Source: CAYFSS01 sp964345975
Lineage (GTDB): Bacteria; Bacillota; Clostridia; Saccharofermentanales; Fastidiosipilaceae
Length of the DNA: 34,056 nucleotides
Assembly: GCA_964345975.1 (NCBI GenBank)
Contig: CAYFSS010000021.1
Coordinates: 1-34,056, forward strand
Direction: 5' to 3'
Position numbers and translations under genes: made by a program. Of the stretch, positions 15,205-23,219 are shown piece by piece. Position 1 is the stretch's first letter, and each line of letters begins with the position of its first letter. The notes beneath the pieces were generated by a model, which worked only from the letters and a program-made list of their open reading frames with translations, had not been told where the DNA came from and made no database searches.

Positions 15205-16086
15205 TTAGGCGTGTTTTGAAGGGTCAAAAATAGTTTCATCTTTCACGAGCTCAGCCTCGCGCTTCAAGAATTCCAGATCTTCATCGGTCAAAGGATTGTC
15301 CAAGACTTCATCGATGTATTGAAGCATGAAACGGAAGTGATCGATGTCACCCGGAGGCACAAGGGTCTGACCCCCATGGGCGATAGCATACTTCATCGAG
15401 GCAATTGCTAAAGCTACGTCTTGACCTGTTGTATCGAAGGGACGAACCCATGATTTCTCATAAGTTTTCGTTTCGCCTTCACGCCATAGTCGATGGGCGA
15501 GCGTTTTCATCGCAATGAAGCCACGGTCTCCGTCCTTGACAGCCTGCTCAATCTGTTTACCCCAGTTCGAAGTAAGACTCAATGCCCAGTTGAGTGGGAA
15601 AAGTATGGTATCGAAGTCGAACCGCTCGAGTGCAGCAACCGCTGCTTCTTCATTGTGGATCGACATACCAATGTATTTGATGATGCCTTCTTCTTTAGCC
15701 CATTGGAAGGTCTCCATTGCACCACCGGGACCGAAGATTTCGTTCACATCGTCCATCGTGGTGAGGGAGTGGAATTGGTAAATGTCAAAGTGATCGGTTC
15801 TCAGGTCTTTCAAAGACTGAAGCAGTTCACGCTTCGACCCTTTGGCTGAACGTTCAGTCGTCTTACATGCTAAAACGATGTCATCTCGGTATTTTTCAAT
15901 CGCAGGTCCCATAAGGGCTTGAGAACTGCCATAAGACGGTGCGATATCGAAGTAATTGACGCCATGATCGATCGCTTCATCGATGTATGCTTGGACGGTT
16001 TCAGGCTTTTCATCTTTATGGATGATGCCCCCGTACACAACCGGGTAGACCATGAGCTCGGTTCTGCCTAAACAATGTTTCTTCAT
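15205..16086 (-). CDS. Aldo/keto reductase (paralogue 1)
   Basis: A 293-residue NADPH-dependent (alpha/beta)8 oxidoreductase. The catalytic tetrad is complete: D47 in NYFDIAPSYG, Y52, K75 in LACKT and H106 in YQFHS. The N-terminal LGRTELMVYPVVYGG is typical. The C-terminal third (FLKREAELVKDETIFDP) is shared almost word for word with the second reductase at 16954-17832, and overall the two are close to 70% identical by eye, so they are recent paralogues. The ATG follows AGAGGAT. The substrate is unknown; relatives reduce methylglyoxal or other short aldehydes. An oppositely oriented OsmC gene lies between the two copies. Confidence 0.92.
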   Translation of the reverse strand: MKKHCLGRTELMVYPVVYGGIIHKDEKPETVQAYIDEAIDHGVNYFDIAPSYGSSQALMGPAIEKYRDDIVLACKTTERSAKGSKRELLQSLKDLRTDHFDIYQFHSLTTMDDVNEIFGPGGAMETFQWAKEEGIIKYIGMSIHNEEAAVAALERFDFDTILFPLNWALSLTSNWGKQIEQAVKDGDRGFIAMKTLAHRLWREGETKTYEKSWVRPFDTTGQDVALAIASMKYAIAHGGQTLVPPGDIDHFRFMLQYIDEVLDNPLTDEDLEFLKREAELVKDETIFDPSKHA

Positions 16087-16370
16087 AGATTTATCCTCTT
16101 GTTTCAGTTACTCAATTATAAGATTAAGGTGACTCTTGCATCTTCGTTCAGTCAATAGATAAGTATCGAACGATCCATTGCATCTTCTTGAAATGCATCT
16201 TGAAGTCCGGTAAGCCAATATTTGTTTTGCCTCCATAAGTATAGACCCCTCCGGATGATTACTTCGTCCTATCTGTGACCAATGCTTTGTGCTGCGAGAA
16301 GAATTCATGCGTTCCTTCTGACTGAGAGAAAAAAAGACTTGTGATATGGTTTTCCCAGGAGGTAAGAAAT

Positions 16371-16790
16371 ATGGCAGATGTTATGAAAGTATCCGCAAGA
16401 GCAGAAGATGGTTATCAGGTGAATTGTGAAGTCGATGGCTTTAACTATATCATTGACTATCAGGACCCTAAGAATCCGGAAAAAGAAGTCAAGGGCACCA
16501 AGCCCGGTGGATTGTTGGTAGCCGCCTTAGCCGGCTGTAAAGCCATCGTTGTGCGCCAGTTCCTGCAAGCTCGTGGGATTGAAGCCCCTATCGATGTTCA
16601 AATCGAAATGGGTGGTAGCGCTGACACAGGTCGTTATGTTGTTGATTGTAAGGTTAAGCTGACCATTGAAGGGGATGTCCCTGAGAAATACCGTGAGCTC
16701 ATCATTAAGCATGTCGATGACAATTGCGCCATTGAGCACGTCATTCTCGGAACCGATAATAAGGTCGAGACAGAGTATATTTTTCAGTAA
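16371..16790 (+). CDS. OsmC/Ohr family thiol peroxidase-like protein
   Basis: A 139-residue protein of the OsmC/Ohr fold, homodimeric cytosolic proteins that reduce organic hydroperoxides or act on reactive sulfur species. C56 in ALAGCKAIV and C119 in VDDNCAIEHVI are the two conserved redox cysteines. The start ATG 16371 has AGGAGG (16357-16362) 8 bases upstream. An earlier in-frame start at 16341 would lie upstream of this site. It sits between two aldo/keto reductases transcribed from the other strand, which suggests a shared role in aldehyde/peroxide stress (inference). Two hairpins follow: ATGAGGG/CCCTCAT at 16835-16869 and a strong terminator at 16902-16935. Confidence 0.9.
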   Translation: MADVMKVSARAEDGYQVNCEVDGFNYIIDYQDPKNPEKEVKGTKPGGLLVAALAGCKAIVVRQFLQARGIEAPIDVQIEMGGSADTGRYVVDCKVKLTIEGDVPEKYRELIIKHVDDNCAIEHVILGTDNKVETEYIFQ

Positions 16791-16834
16791 GCGAAGGTAT
16801 TCCATTTGAGGAACGAACGTAATCAATAGATTGT

Positions 16835-16869
16835 ATGAGGGTGTGGACCGGATCGGACCTATCCCTCAT
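16835..16869 (+). terminator. Hairpin after osmC
   Basis: ATGAGGG (16835-16841) pairs with CCCTCAT (16863-16869) and is followed by TTCTATTT. A possible first terminator for the OsmC gene. Confidence 0.45.
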
Positions 16870-16901
16870 TTCTATTTAAGCATGATGCTGGATTAAGCGT
16901 T

Positions 16902-16935
16902 AAAAAATGACCGATCCCGCGATCGGTCATTTTTT
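16902..16935. terminator. Strong bidirectional terminator between osmC and the second AKR
   Basis: AAAAAATGACCGATC (16902-16916) and its perfect complement GATCGGTCATTTTTT (16921-16935) make a 15-bp stem with a 4-base loop. It works for both converging genes. Confidence 0.95.
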
Positions 16936-16953
16936 GTAAGGCTATAGTGGCTT

Positions 16954-17832
16954 CTAAGCTCTTTCGTTTGGATCAAAAATTACTTCATCTTTCACGAGTT
17001 CAGCCTCACGTTTGAGGAATTCCAGTTCCTCTTCTGTCAGAGGATTCTCCATCACTTGATCTATGTGTTTCAACATGAAGCGGAAGTGTTCAATCTCTGC
17101 TGGTGGCACGAGTGTATGTCCCCCTTGAGCAATAGCATATTTCATAGCAGCGATGCCGAGATCGGCATCATTCGAGATATCGATGGGGCGTGCCCATGAG
17201 TTCTCAGACGTTACCTCTTCGTGCTCGCGCCAATGCCGGTGCGCTAGAACTTTCATGGCAAGGAGCCCACGATCCCCTTCTTTAGCAGCTTGTTCAATTT
17301 GCTTGCCCCAATCGGAGGTGAGACTAAGTGCCCAATTAAGAGGCCAAAGGAAGAGATCAAAGTCAAATCTCTCTAAGGCAGCCATGCCGGCTTCTTCATT
17401 ATGAATTGACATGCCGATGTAGTTGATGAGCCCTTCATCTCTTGCCCAGAGGAATGTTTCTACCGCACCACCGGGGCCAAAGATCTCATGGACATCGTCC
17501 ATCGAATTAACGGCATGGAATTGATAGACGTCGAAATGGTCGGTTCGCAATAACTCTAATGATTTGAGTAGATCACGCTTTGCACCTTCAGCGGACCGTT
17601 CCTTGGTTTTACATGCAATAATAACGTCATCACGATACTTCTCGATCACAGGTCCCATCAAAGACTCTGCATTGCCATAGTCCGGAGCGATGTCGAAGTA
17701 ATTGACACCATGTGAAATAGCTTCATCAACAAAAGCCTGCACTGCTTTGGGATTATCGTCCTTATGCATGAGTCCACCGTAGGTCACGGGATACACCATA
17801 AGTTCAGTTCTACCTAAGCGTTGTTTCTTCAT
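16954..17832 (-). CDS. Aldo/keto reductase (paralogue 2)
   Basis: A 292-residue aldo/keto reductase, close paralogue of the one at 15205-16086. The tetrad D47 (FDIAPDYG), Y52, K75 (IACKTKERS) and H106 (YQFHA) is intact. Differences between the copies concentrate around 23-34 and 200-225 (the segment after the WRE motif, which lines the substrate pocket in this family), so substrates may have diverged. The ATG has AGAGGAGA upstream. It is the downstream neighbour of the DsrE/CoADR pair on the same strand but is separated by a terminator hairpin (17976-17999), so it is probably an independent unit. Confidence 0.92.
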   Translation of the reverse strand: MKKQRLGRTELMVYPVTYGGLMHKDDNPKAVQAFVDEAISHGVNYFDIAPDYGNAESLMGPVIEKYRDDVIIACKTKERSAEGAKRDLLKSLELLRTDHFDVYQFHAVNSMDDVHEIFGPGGAVETFLWARDEGLINYIGMSIHNEEAGMAALERFDFDLFLWPLNWALSLTSDWGKQIEQAAKEGDRGLLAMKVLAHRHWREHEEVTSENSWARPIDISNDADLGIAAMKYAIAQGGHTLVPPAEIEHFRFMLKHIDQVMENPLTEEELEFLKREAELVKDEVIFDPNERA

Positions 17833-17975
17833 TCTTTTCTCCTCTTGCTTCAGATCAGTAAGTCTACCTATCCAGGTCTTACTAAGTATTAATCGAGATC
17901 CGGGATTACGTGGTCCATAGGATCATTGCTGTAGGAGGGTCATGAAATTAGTGGAATCAATGAGATCCATAAGAA

Positions 17976-17999
17976 AGACCGACTCCAATGAGTCGGTCT
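17976..17999 (-). terminator. Terminator after the DsrE/CoADR pair
   Basis: AGACCGACTC (17976-17985) and GAGTCGGTCT (17990-17999) form a 10-bp stem with a 4-base loop. On the minus strand it is followed by TTTCTT, 23 bases after the stop of the DsrE-like gene. Confidence 0.8.
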
Positions 18000-18022
18000 C
18001 CATGAAATAAAGGGTGTGAGAG

Positions 18023-18385
18023 TTACGGCCTGATATAGGCGAAACCCTCTCCTTGTTTCTCAGCTAGTTCAAATACCCCGGCTTGGACCAGCGTAATGTC
18101 CGGCATTAGTAGATCTTCAGGAACATCATGTTTGCTCAGAGCATTCTTGCAGGCTGCAATGACAACGCCTCGTTCCTGCAATTCTGCAATCGTATCCTGA
18201 ATCTCTTTAGATTCTTCAATTCCAACCTGAAGGTCCATGACCGGCGCGGCATTGACCAAAACTTCTACTTCGATGGGTCGATCTTGAACCTCTGCTTCGT
18301 TAAGAATGTTCTTAACATTCGCCAGGGTCAGATCCCATTTTTCGCGTTCATCAATATGGAAGATAACCTTCATCGTATTGTTCAT
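18023..18385 (-). CDS. DsrE family protein (single-Cys type)
   Basis: A 120-residue DsrE/DsrF-like protein. The family pattern is visible in VIFHIDEREKWDLTLANVKN at the N-terminus, VEVLVNAAPV in the middle strand, and GVVIAACKNAL with the conserved reactive C79. These proteins relay sulfane sulfur or form small oligomers with related subunits. The ATG at 18385 has AGGAGG with a 6-base spacer. It lies 121 bases downstream of the CoA-disulfide reductase/rhodanese gene on the same strand, with an inverted repeat ATAACA-N8-TGTTAT (18405-18424) between them. It is distinct from the CxxC-type DsrE protein at 12507. Confidence 0.82.
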   Translation of the reverse strand: MNNTMKVIFHIDEREKWDLTLANVKNILNEAEVQDRPIEVEVLVNAAPVMDLQVGIEESKEIQDTIAELQERGVVIAACKNALSKHDVPEDLLMPDITLVQAGVFELAEKQGEGFAYIRP

Positions 18386-18404
18386 ACTAACCTCCTATAC
18401 TTCG

Positions 18405-18424
18405 ATAACAGTTAGGTATGTTAT
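18405..18424. promoter_or_regulatory. Inverted repeat ATAACA-N8-TGTTAT upstream of the DsrE gene
   Basis: The arms 18405-18410 and 18419-18424 form a perfect 6-bp dyad some 20 bases upstream of the start codon, over the likely -10/+1 area. The ATAACAT half-site recurs ahead of the neighbouring CoADR gene (see 20265-20279). Confidence 0.4.
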
Positions 18425-18506
18425 AAGTCTAAACAATCCTGCTCTTCATGGGGGCAACATTTGACGATCGCTCAAGCGAGGGGAGAGGCGTGCCGGGCTT
18501 TTCGAG

Positions 18507-20204
18507 TTATTTAAACAAATAACCCGTGAGGATCGATTCGCGATCTGTCACTTGATCTTCAAAATACTCGTGCATGCTAAAAGCCAACATCGACCCTACG
18601 CAAGTCTTCGCATTGGTGTATCCGTTGCCTTGGAGAATCCGCAGGGCATTGTAAGCACTGCGAGTCGTTTGGCAATAAAGAAACACAGGGACATTGCGTG
18701 GCACTTCAGCTAGTCGAGATCGAAGTTGACCCAAGGGAATATTGATTGCCCCTTTGAGGTGTCCGTTGGCATACCCGTCGGGAGGACGCACGTCGATGAA
18801 GCATGAACCCTTCTCGATCTCTTCTCGCAGCCGGTTTAGTGGAAGTTGTTCGAATTCGCCTTCGAGGAGATTGGTTCCAACCAAAGCTGCCATATTCACG
18901 ACATCCCTGGCTTGGCTGAACGGTGGAGCATAGGTCAGTTCCAGATCCAGAAGGTCGTAAAGGGTACCGTTCAGTTGAATTAAGGTGGAGATGACGTCGA
19001 TGCGTTTATCGACGGCTCCCTTACCGATAGCCTGCGCGCCGAGGATAAGTCCTGATGGGTTTTGAAAGATCAACTTGAAGAAGAGAGGATGGGCATCGGG
19101 CATGAGCTTGACCTTATCTTCCGGCACGACATAAGAGTACATGTACTCAATGCCTAGACGTTCGCAGTCTTTCTCGTTAAGTCCGGTCGAAGCACAGTTG
19201 TAATCAAAGAGGCGGAGGACCATTGATCCGACCACGCCCTTGTTGACCGTGGATTTACCATAAATAGCATTTGCACAGGCTCGACCTTGTCGCTGGGCAG
19301 GCCCAGCCAAGGCAAGACGAGTCTGTTGCCGAGTTAAGAAGTGGTGGGTTTCGATCACATCACCAACAGCATAGATGTGGGGAATGTTCGTCTGATAATT
19401 GTGGTTTACCTTGACGCCACCGGTAGAGCCGATTTCGATACCGGCTGTCTTTGCCAATTGCGTATTAGGCGTGACACCAATGCCCATAATCACAGCATCC
19501 GTCTTGATTGATCGCCCTGACTTTAGCGTGACGCTGTCCTCACCAATGGCTTCTACCGTATCGTCTAAGATCAGTTCAACGCCTTGATCGTAGATAACCT
19601 TATGGAGCGTTTGAGCCATATCGAGGTCGAGTGGGGCCATCACCTGATTCATGCCTTCGATCAGCGTCACTTCAAAGCCCGCCAAGCGTAGGTTCTCCAT
19701 CACTTCCAAGCCGATAAAGCCGCCGCCGACAACGACGACATGTTTGGCATCATGAGTTCTGAGATATTCGTCGATGGCTTCGAGATCGGGAATATCTTTA
19801 AGACAGAAAACATGCTCTCGATCGATACCGTCGATACTCCCGGGCATGATGGCAGAAGATCCTGTTGCAAGGATCAGATCATCGTAGGCCTCTTCAAAGG
19901 ATTCTCCGGTGACGAGGTTTTTACCTACGATTGCTTGTCTTTCGGGGTGAATCTGCATGACCTCATGGAGGACACGGACATCGATATTGTAGCTTGCTTT
20001 GAATTTCTCGGGGGACATGACGACAAGATCTTCGCTGTCTTCAATTTCACGACTCAGATAATTGGGGAGACAGCAATTCGAGTAGGAGGGATGAGGTCCC
20101 CGTTCAAAAATGATGATTTCTGCGTGCTCATCCAGACGCCTACACCTTGTTGCAGCAGACGCTCCGCCTGCTACACCACCAATGATAATGATCTTCTTGC
20201 CCAT
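18507..20204 (-). CDS. CoA-disulfide reductase-type FAD oxidoreductase fused to a rhodanese domain
   Basis: A 565-residue fusion. Residues 1-445 are a pyridine nucleotide-disulfide oxidoreductase: IIIIGGVAGGASAA (5-18) binds FAD, VVVGGGFIGLEVMENL binds NAD(P)H, and YSNCCLPNYL has the single active-site Cys at C44 (the NC(G/C)LPY motif of CoA-disulfide/polysulfide reductases) followed by a second Cys. The C-terminal rhodanese domain (about 465-555) has FIDVRPPDGY and the active-site loop YCQTTRS. Such fusions reduce CoA-persulfide or polysulfide with NAD(P)H and pass sulfur on. The start ATG 20204 is preceded by AAAGGA. A longer in-frame start at 20243 is rejected because it precedes that site and lies outside the FAD motif. 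Probably linked functionally to the DsrE gene that follows. Confidence 0.92.
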   Translation of the reverse strand: MGKKIIIIGGVAGGASAATRCRRLDEHAEIIIFERGPHPSYSNCCLPNYLSREIEDSEDLVVMSPEKFKASYNIDVRVLHEVMQIHPERQAIVGKNLVTGESFEEAYDDLILATGSSAIMPGSIDGIDREHVFCLKDIPDLEAIDEYLRTHDAKHVVVVGGGFIGLEVMENLRLAGFEVTLIEGMNQVMAPLDLDMAQTLHKVIYDQGVELILDDTVEAIGEDSVTLKSGRSIKTDAVIMGIGVTPNTQLAKTAGIEIGSTGGVKVNHNYQTNIPHIYAVGDVIETHHFLTRQQTRLALAGPAQRQGRACANAIYGKSTVNKGVVGSMVLRLFDYNCASTGLNEKDCERLGIEYMYSYVVPEDKVKLMPDAHPLFFKLIFQNPSGLILGAQAIGKGAVDKRIDVISTLIQLNGTLYDLLDLELTYAPPFSQARDVVNMAALVGTNLLEGEFEQLPLNRLREEIEKGSCFIDVRPPDGYANGHLKGAINIPLGQLRSRLAEVPRNVPVFLYCQTTRSAYNALRILQGNGYTNAKTCVGSMLAFSMHEYFEDQVTDRESILTGYLFK

Positions 20205-20264
20205 TATGGTTCCTTTCCTGTCACAACCGTGCTTAGGTTTCATGTGCTAAGGGTGTGAGCCCCA

Positions 20265-20279
20265 AACATTAATGTTATC
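20265..20279 (-). promoter_or_regulatory. Palindrome AACATTAATGTT upstream of the CoADR gene
   Basis: The 12-bp perfect palindrome at 20265-20276, preceded on the minus strand by AT to give ATAACATTAATGTT, lies about 60 bases before the start codon. It resembles the ATAACA dyad in front of the adjacent DsrE gene. A shared regulator is possible. Confidence 0.35.
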
Positions 20280-20331
20280 CGCATGATGCAAATCTTAGCA
20301 ATAATTCGATCTTATGAAAGGGAATCGTTGT

Positions 20332-20360
20332 TTGCAAATATGCCTGATTAGACGTAGGAT
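20332..20360 (+). promoter_or_regulatory. Sigma-A-type promoter for the 26-codon mini-gene
   Basis: TTGCAA (20332-20337) and TAGGAT (20355-20360) are separated by exactly 17 bases, each matching 4 of 6 consensus positions. Transcription would start near 20367, shortly before the hairpin at 20381-20397. Confidence 0.45.
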
Positions 20361-20380
20361 ACGCAAGGTGTTATGTTCTT

Positions 20381-20397
20381 GGATCTTCTAAAGATCC
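20381..20397 (+). promoter_or_regulatory. Perfect hairpin in the leader of the mini-gene
   Basis: GGATCTT (20381-20387) and AAGATCC (20391-20397) form a 7-bp stem with a CTA loop, 10 bases ahead of the AAAGGAG ribosome binding site. As DNA it is also a repressor-like dyad; as RNA it could stabilise the 5' end. Confidence 0.5.
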
Positions 20398-20420
20398 ATA
20401 TGACTTGAAAGGAGTCTGAG

Positions 20421-20501
20421 ATGGAAAGCTGTACTCAAGCAGAAGATCGACCTAGTTGTTGTCCGGTAATTTCAGCAAAGACTCCTAGTCAAGAGGCATA
20501 A
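20421..20501 (+). CDS. Putative 26-residue cysteine-bearing peptide
   Basis: A very short ORF with all the signs of a real gene: a promoter at 20332-20360, a leader hairpin, AAAGGAG (20408-20414) with an ideal 6-base spacer, an ATG, 26 codons, TAA, and a small hairpin with T-run at its stop. The peptide starts MESCTQAEDR and has cysteines at 4, 13 and 14 (PSCCPV), with no hydrophobic segment, so it should be cytoplasmic unless processed. A Cys-Cys-Pro peptide could bind soft metals or thiol-reactive compounds, or be a leader or remnant of a larger metal-handling protein. No family is recognised. It lies between the CoADR promoter region and mgtE. Confidence 0.45.
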   Translation: MESCTQAEDRPSCCPVISAKTPSQEA

Positions 20502-20521
20502 GATTCACTAAAGAATCTTTT
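20501..20521 (+). terminator. Short terminator-like hairpin at the end of the mini-gene
   Basis: AGATTC (20501-20506) pairs with GAATCT (20513-20518) and is followed by TTT. The stem is only 6 bp, but its position directly at the stop codon fits a terminator or attenuator upstream of mgtE. Confidence 0.4.
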
Positions 20522-20641
20522 CCGCCAACACGTCATTCTATGCCGTCCATACGGTAATCATATGTTCTTGCCTTTGTAGTCTGCACTATTTATTACTTCA
20601 ATGACATGGGATCTTCTTCCGGCTTTCACTGGAGGTGACCT

Positions 20642-21988
20642 ATGGAGAAATTAACGCGTACGCAAGTACAAGACGTCCTGGTAAAGCAGGGCCTGGCGGG
20701 TTTGAGGATCCTTTTGGACGAGGCTCATCCGTCGGACATCGCACGCCTCATCGAAGATTTGGATGAACGTGAGCAGTTGTTGACCTTTCGAGTGTTGAGG
20801 AAGGATGTTGCAGCAGAGGCTTTTTCGCAGATGAGTCTTATAGAACAGACGAAAATCTTTGCTGCTCTGGATGAATTTGAAGAAAAAGAACTCTTTGAAC
20901 GTCTGGAGACCGACGATGCTGTCGCTTTCTTGGAAGAACTACCCTCGAATATGGTGCGTCGTCTGCTTCAGATGACAACGTCTGAGCGGCGTGACTTGCT
21001 CAATCATTTTCTAAATTATGCGCCCGAATCGGCAGGCTCGGTCATGACAGATATCCCTCTGATCTTCACTGCACAGATGACCGTTGGAGAAGCTCTCGAA
21101 CGTCTACGTCAAGACCGAACATCAGCCGTGACGTTCGGCACGCTCTATGTCACCAGCGAAGATAGAATTCTTCTAGGAGTTCTATCGCTACGAGAACTAT
21201 TACAATCACCGGATGAAGATTTGCTTCAAGACGTCATGCAAAAGCGGATCATTTCCGTCCATACCAATGAAGATCAACAAGAAGCCGCTCGCCTCATCAT
21301 GCATTATGATTTCCAAGCGCTGCCGGTCACCGATTCGGAGGATCGCTTGGTCGGCGTCATTACCGTCGATGATGCAATAGATATTTTGGAGATGGAAGCC
21401 TCGGAGGATATGGAGCTCATTGCCGGTGTACAACCCCAAGAGATTGGTTATCGTGACCTAAGTGCCTGGGATCATGCGAAGCGCAGAATTCCCTGGATGT
21501 CTATCCTCATGATTTCAGGTCTCTTCAATGGAATGATCGTTGGACGGTTCGAGGCGGCTTTCGTAGCCGTACCGATCTTAGTGACCTTCATACCAGTGCT
21601 GACGGATACCGGCGGGAATGCCGGTTCTCAGAGTACAACGCTCATCATCAGGGGACTGGCAACCCATAATTTGGGCCCGGAAGATCTTGGGATGGTGCTA
21701 TGGAAAGAGTTTAGAACCGCTCTGATGGTTTCCATCCCCTTATTCATCTTTGTCCTGCTGCGCAGCTTGGTCTTGGAACCCTACGATCTGGGGATAGGGG
21801 TTGTGACAGGATTAGCCTTAACCTGCATCATCGTGATATCGAAGTTGTTGGGAGCCCTCTTGCCCATGTTGTCAGAGCGTATCGGGCTGGATCCGGCACT
21901 CATGGCTGGACCTGTTATAACCACCGTTGTAGATGCTATTGGATTAATTATCTACTTCGGTTTAGCCATCGTATTCTTAGGGATATAG
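20642..21988 (+). CDS. mgtE: MgtE family magnesium transporter
   Basis: A 448-residue Mg2+ channel. The N-terminal helical domain (about 5-120, with HPSDIARLIEDL) and two CBS domains (about 125-250, ending in GVITVDDAIDIL) form the cytosolic Mg2+ sensor. Five membrane helices follow (about 285-448), with the signature TDTGGNAGSQSTTLIIRGLA region. The length matches characterised MgtE (about 450). The ATG is preceded by GGAGGTGA, an excellent ribosome binding site. Mg2+-dependent gating by the N/CBS domains is the known mode of control. The 140-base leader does not show the conserved M-box segments. The stop codon lies 11 bases from the end of a decayed kinase gene on the opposite strand. Confidence 0.95.
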   Translation: MEKLTRTQVQDVLVKQGLAGLRILLDEAHPSDIARLIEDLDEREQLLTFRVLRKDVAAEAFSQMSLIEQTKIFAALDEFEEKELFERLETDDAVAFLEELPSNMVRRLLQMTTSERRDLLNHFLNYAPESAGSVMTDIPLIFTAQMTVGEALERLRQDRTSAVTFGTLYVTSEDRILLGVLSLRELLQSPDEDLLQDVMQKRIISVHTNEDQQEAARLIMHYDFQALPVTDSEDRLVGVITVDDAIDILEMEASEDMELIAGVQPQEIGYRDLSAWDHAKRRIPWMSILMISGLFNGMIVGRFEAAFVAVPILVTFIPVLTDTGGNAGSQSTTLIIRGLATHNLGPEDLGMVLWKEFRTALMVSIPLFIFVLLRSLVLEPYDLGIGVVTGLALTCIIVISKLLGALLPMLSERIGLDPALMAGPVITTVVDAIGLIIYFGLAIVFLGI

Positions 21989-21998
21989 GGAGGTAAGA

Positions 21999-22619
21999 TC
22001 AAGTATATTCAATCCTGTCAGTATGGCGTTCTACACCGATCGACCTATTCATTCGTTTCAGAAGACCTTCTGCAATGGCTTATCCTAAGCCGGATGATTC
22101 GCGAGCTTTGCGCACAGGATCGCCATGATATCCGGCCTCGAAGAGTCATCCATCCTGAATTTCTTCGCCTTCTTTCACTGGATTGCAAATCATAAAGAAG
22201 ATTTGCTCTTGTTTACGCCCGACATGGATGAGAAGGCCGCCGACACCATGTTGAAGTGCCCTGCGAATGAGGTTCTGAAGCACACGTTTCAGAGCCTCTT
22301 CATCACCTTGGCTTTAGAATGAAGCACCTTCGGGGATATGAATCAACGGTTCCATCTTTTGCGGAATAAACTCGGGATAGAAAGCAAACAAAACGTCAGC
22401 CACTAATTCCGGAAGTGAGAGAAGCACGAGCGCGATTGTCATCGATGGGGCTTGAAGTTTGATTAGAAGGAAAAATTCATCGAGCAGATGACGCAATTGG
22501 GAATACTCCCACCGATGCGTTCTTCAAAGTAAGATCTGCGTTCAGGATCTTCTATCTTCATGAGGAGTTCGAAATACCCTTGCACTGATTGGGCTGAGCC
22601 CTTCCGTCCGAGTGTCAGG
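21999..22619 (-). pseudogene. Decayed sensor histidine kinase (DHp end plus HATPase)
   Basis: On the minus strand a kinase core can be read across several lesions. From right to left: QGYFELLMKIEDPERRSYFE and LRHLLDEFFLLIKLQ (end of the dimerisation helices), VLQNLIRRALQHG (N-box), LFEAGYHGDPVRKA, then SSGLG-AIAEGLLKRM (G2 box). In-frame stops are TAA at 22314-22316, TGA at 22146-22148 and TAA at 22080-22082. One frame change lies near 22500. The sensor and HAMP portions and any response regulator are absent, and the 5' side ends close to the IS256-type element at 22700, which may have cut it. It is non-functional. Confidence 0.8.
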
Positions 22620-22699
22620 CTGGAGGGGATTAGCTTATGCCTAAATATAGTTAGGAAATTAAGCTAAAAGTGGTGAAAGACTAGCATAAGGGACATGTA

Positions 22700-23219
22700 G
22701 GCACTGCGTAAAAATAGTTTGTGCACAGGATATTCCAAAAAAGAAAGAGAGGATCTTCTCCTGTAGAAAATTGTTAATCACAACAATGACAAAGAAGGAG
22801 GTCCTCATGTTAAATACTAGTACGGAACTCGCAACATCACTTGCATCAGGTGTAAACCCAGAATAATTATTTCGTCAAAATCTAGTACAAGCTACCAATC
22901 CGTTGACTGAAACTGAATGAACGGCCTTCTTGGACTATGAAAAATGGACAGTTATAGGCTATAACTCAGGAAACTCTCGAAATGGATACTTTTCACGTAA
23001 ACTCAAGACGCAGTATGGTGAATTGAACTTGAAAGTTACCCGAGACCGCTTAGGAGAGTTTAGTCAGGAAATAGTACCATCGTACAAGCATAATTCCTTG
23101 TTCTTTGAGCTAAGCTTCATCCATAGGGGTCAAGAGGGGATTACAATACGAGAAATCGCTGACCTAATCGAGAAAATGTATGGGCAACACTACTCAGCCA
23201 CAACCGTTTCACCTTGCTA
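22700..23219 (+). mobile_element. IS256-family element remnant (left end and transposase N-terminus, broken)
   Basis: The left end probably starts near 22700 with GGCACTGCGTAAAAATAG, similar to IS256-type inverted repeats. The transposase would begin at ATG 22807 after AAGGAGG. It has in-frame stops at 22864-22866 and 22918-22920. The readable part contains FLDYEKWTVIGYNSGNSRNG and FSRKLKTQYGELNL, typical of the N-terminal DNA-binding region of IS256 transposases, and ends near IEKMYGQHYSATT, before the DDE catalytic domain. There the sequence passes directly into the tail of an IS30-type element. Dead. Confidence 0.85.

Noticed and set aside
20502..20641. M-box magnesium riboswitch ahead of mgtE
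   Set aside because: The interval is short for an M-box and its conserved segments are not visible. Only a small hairpin is present.
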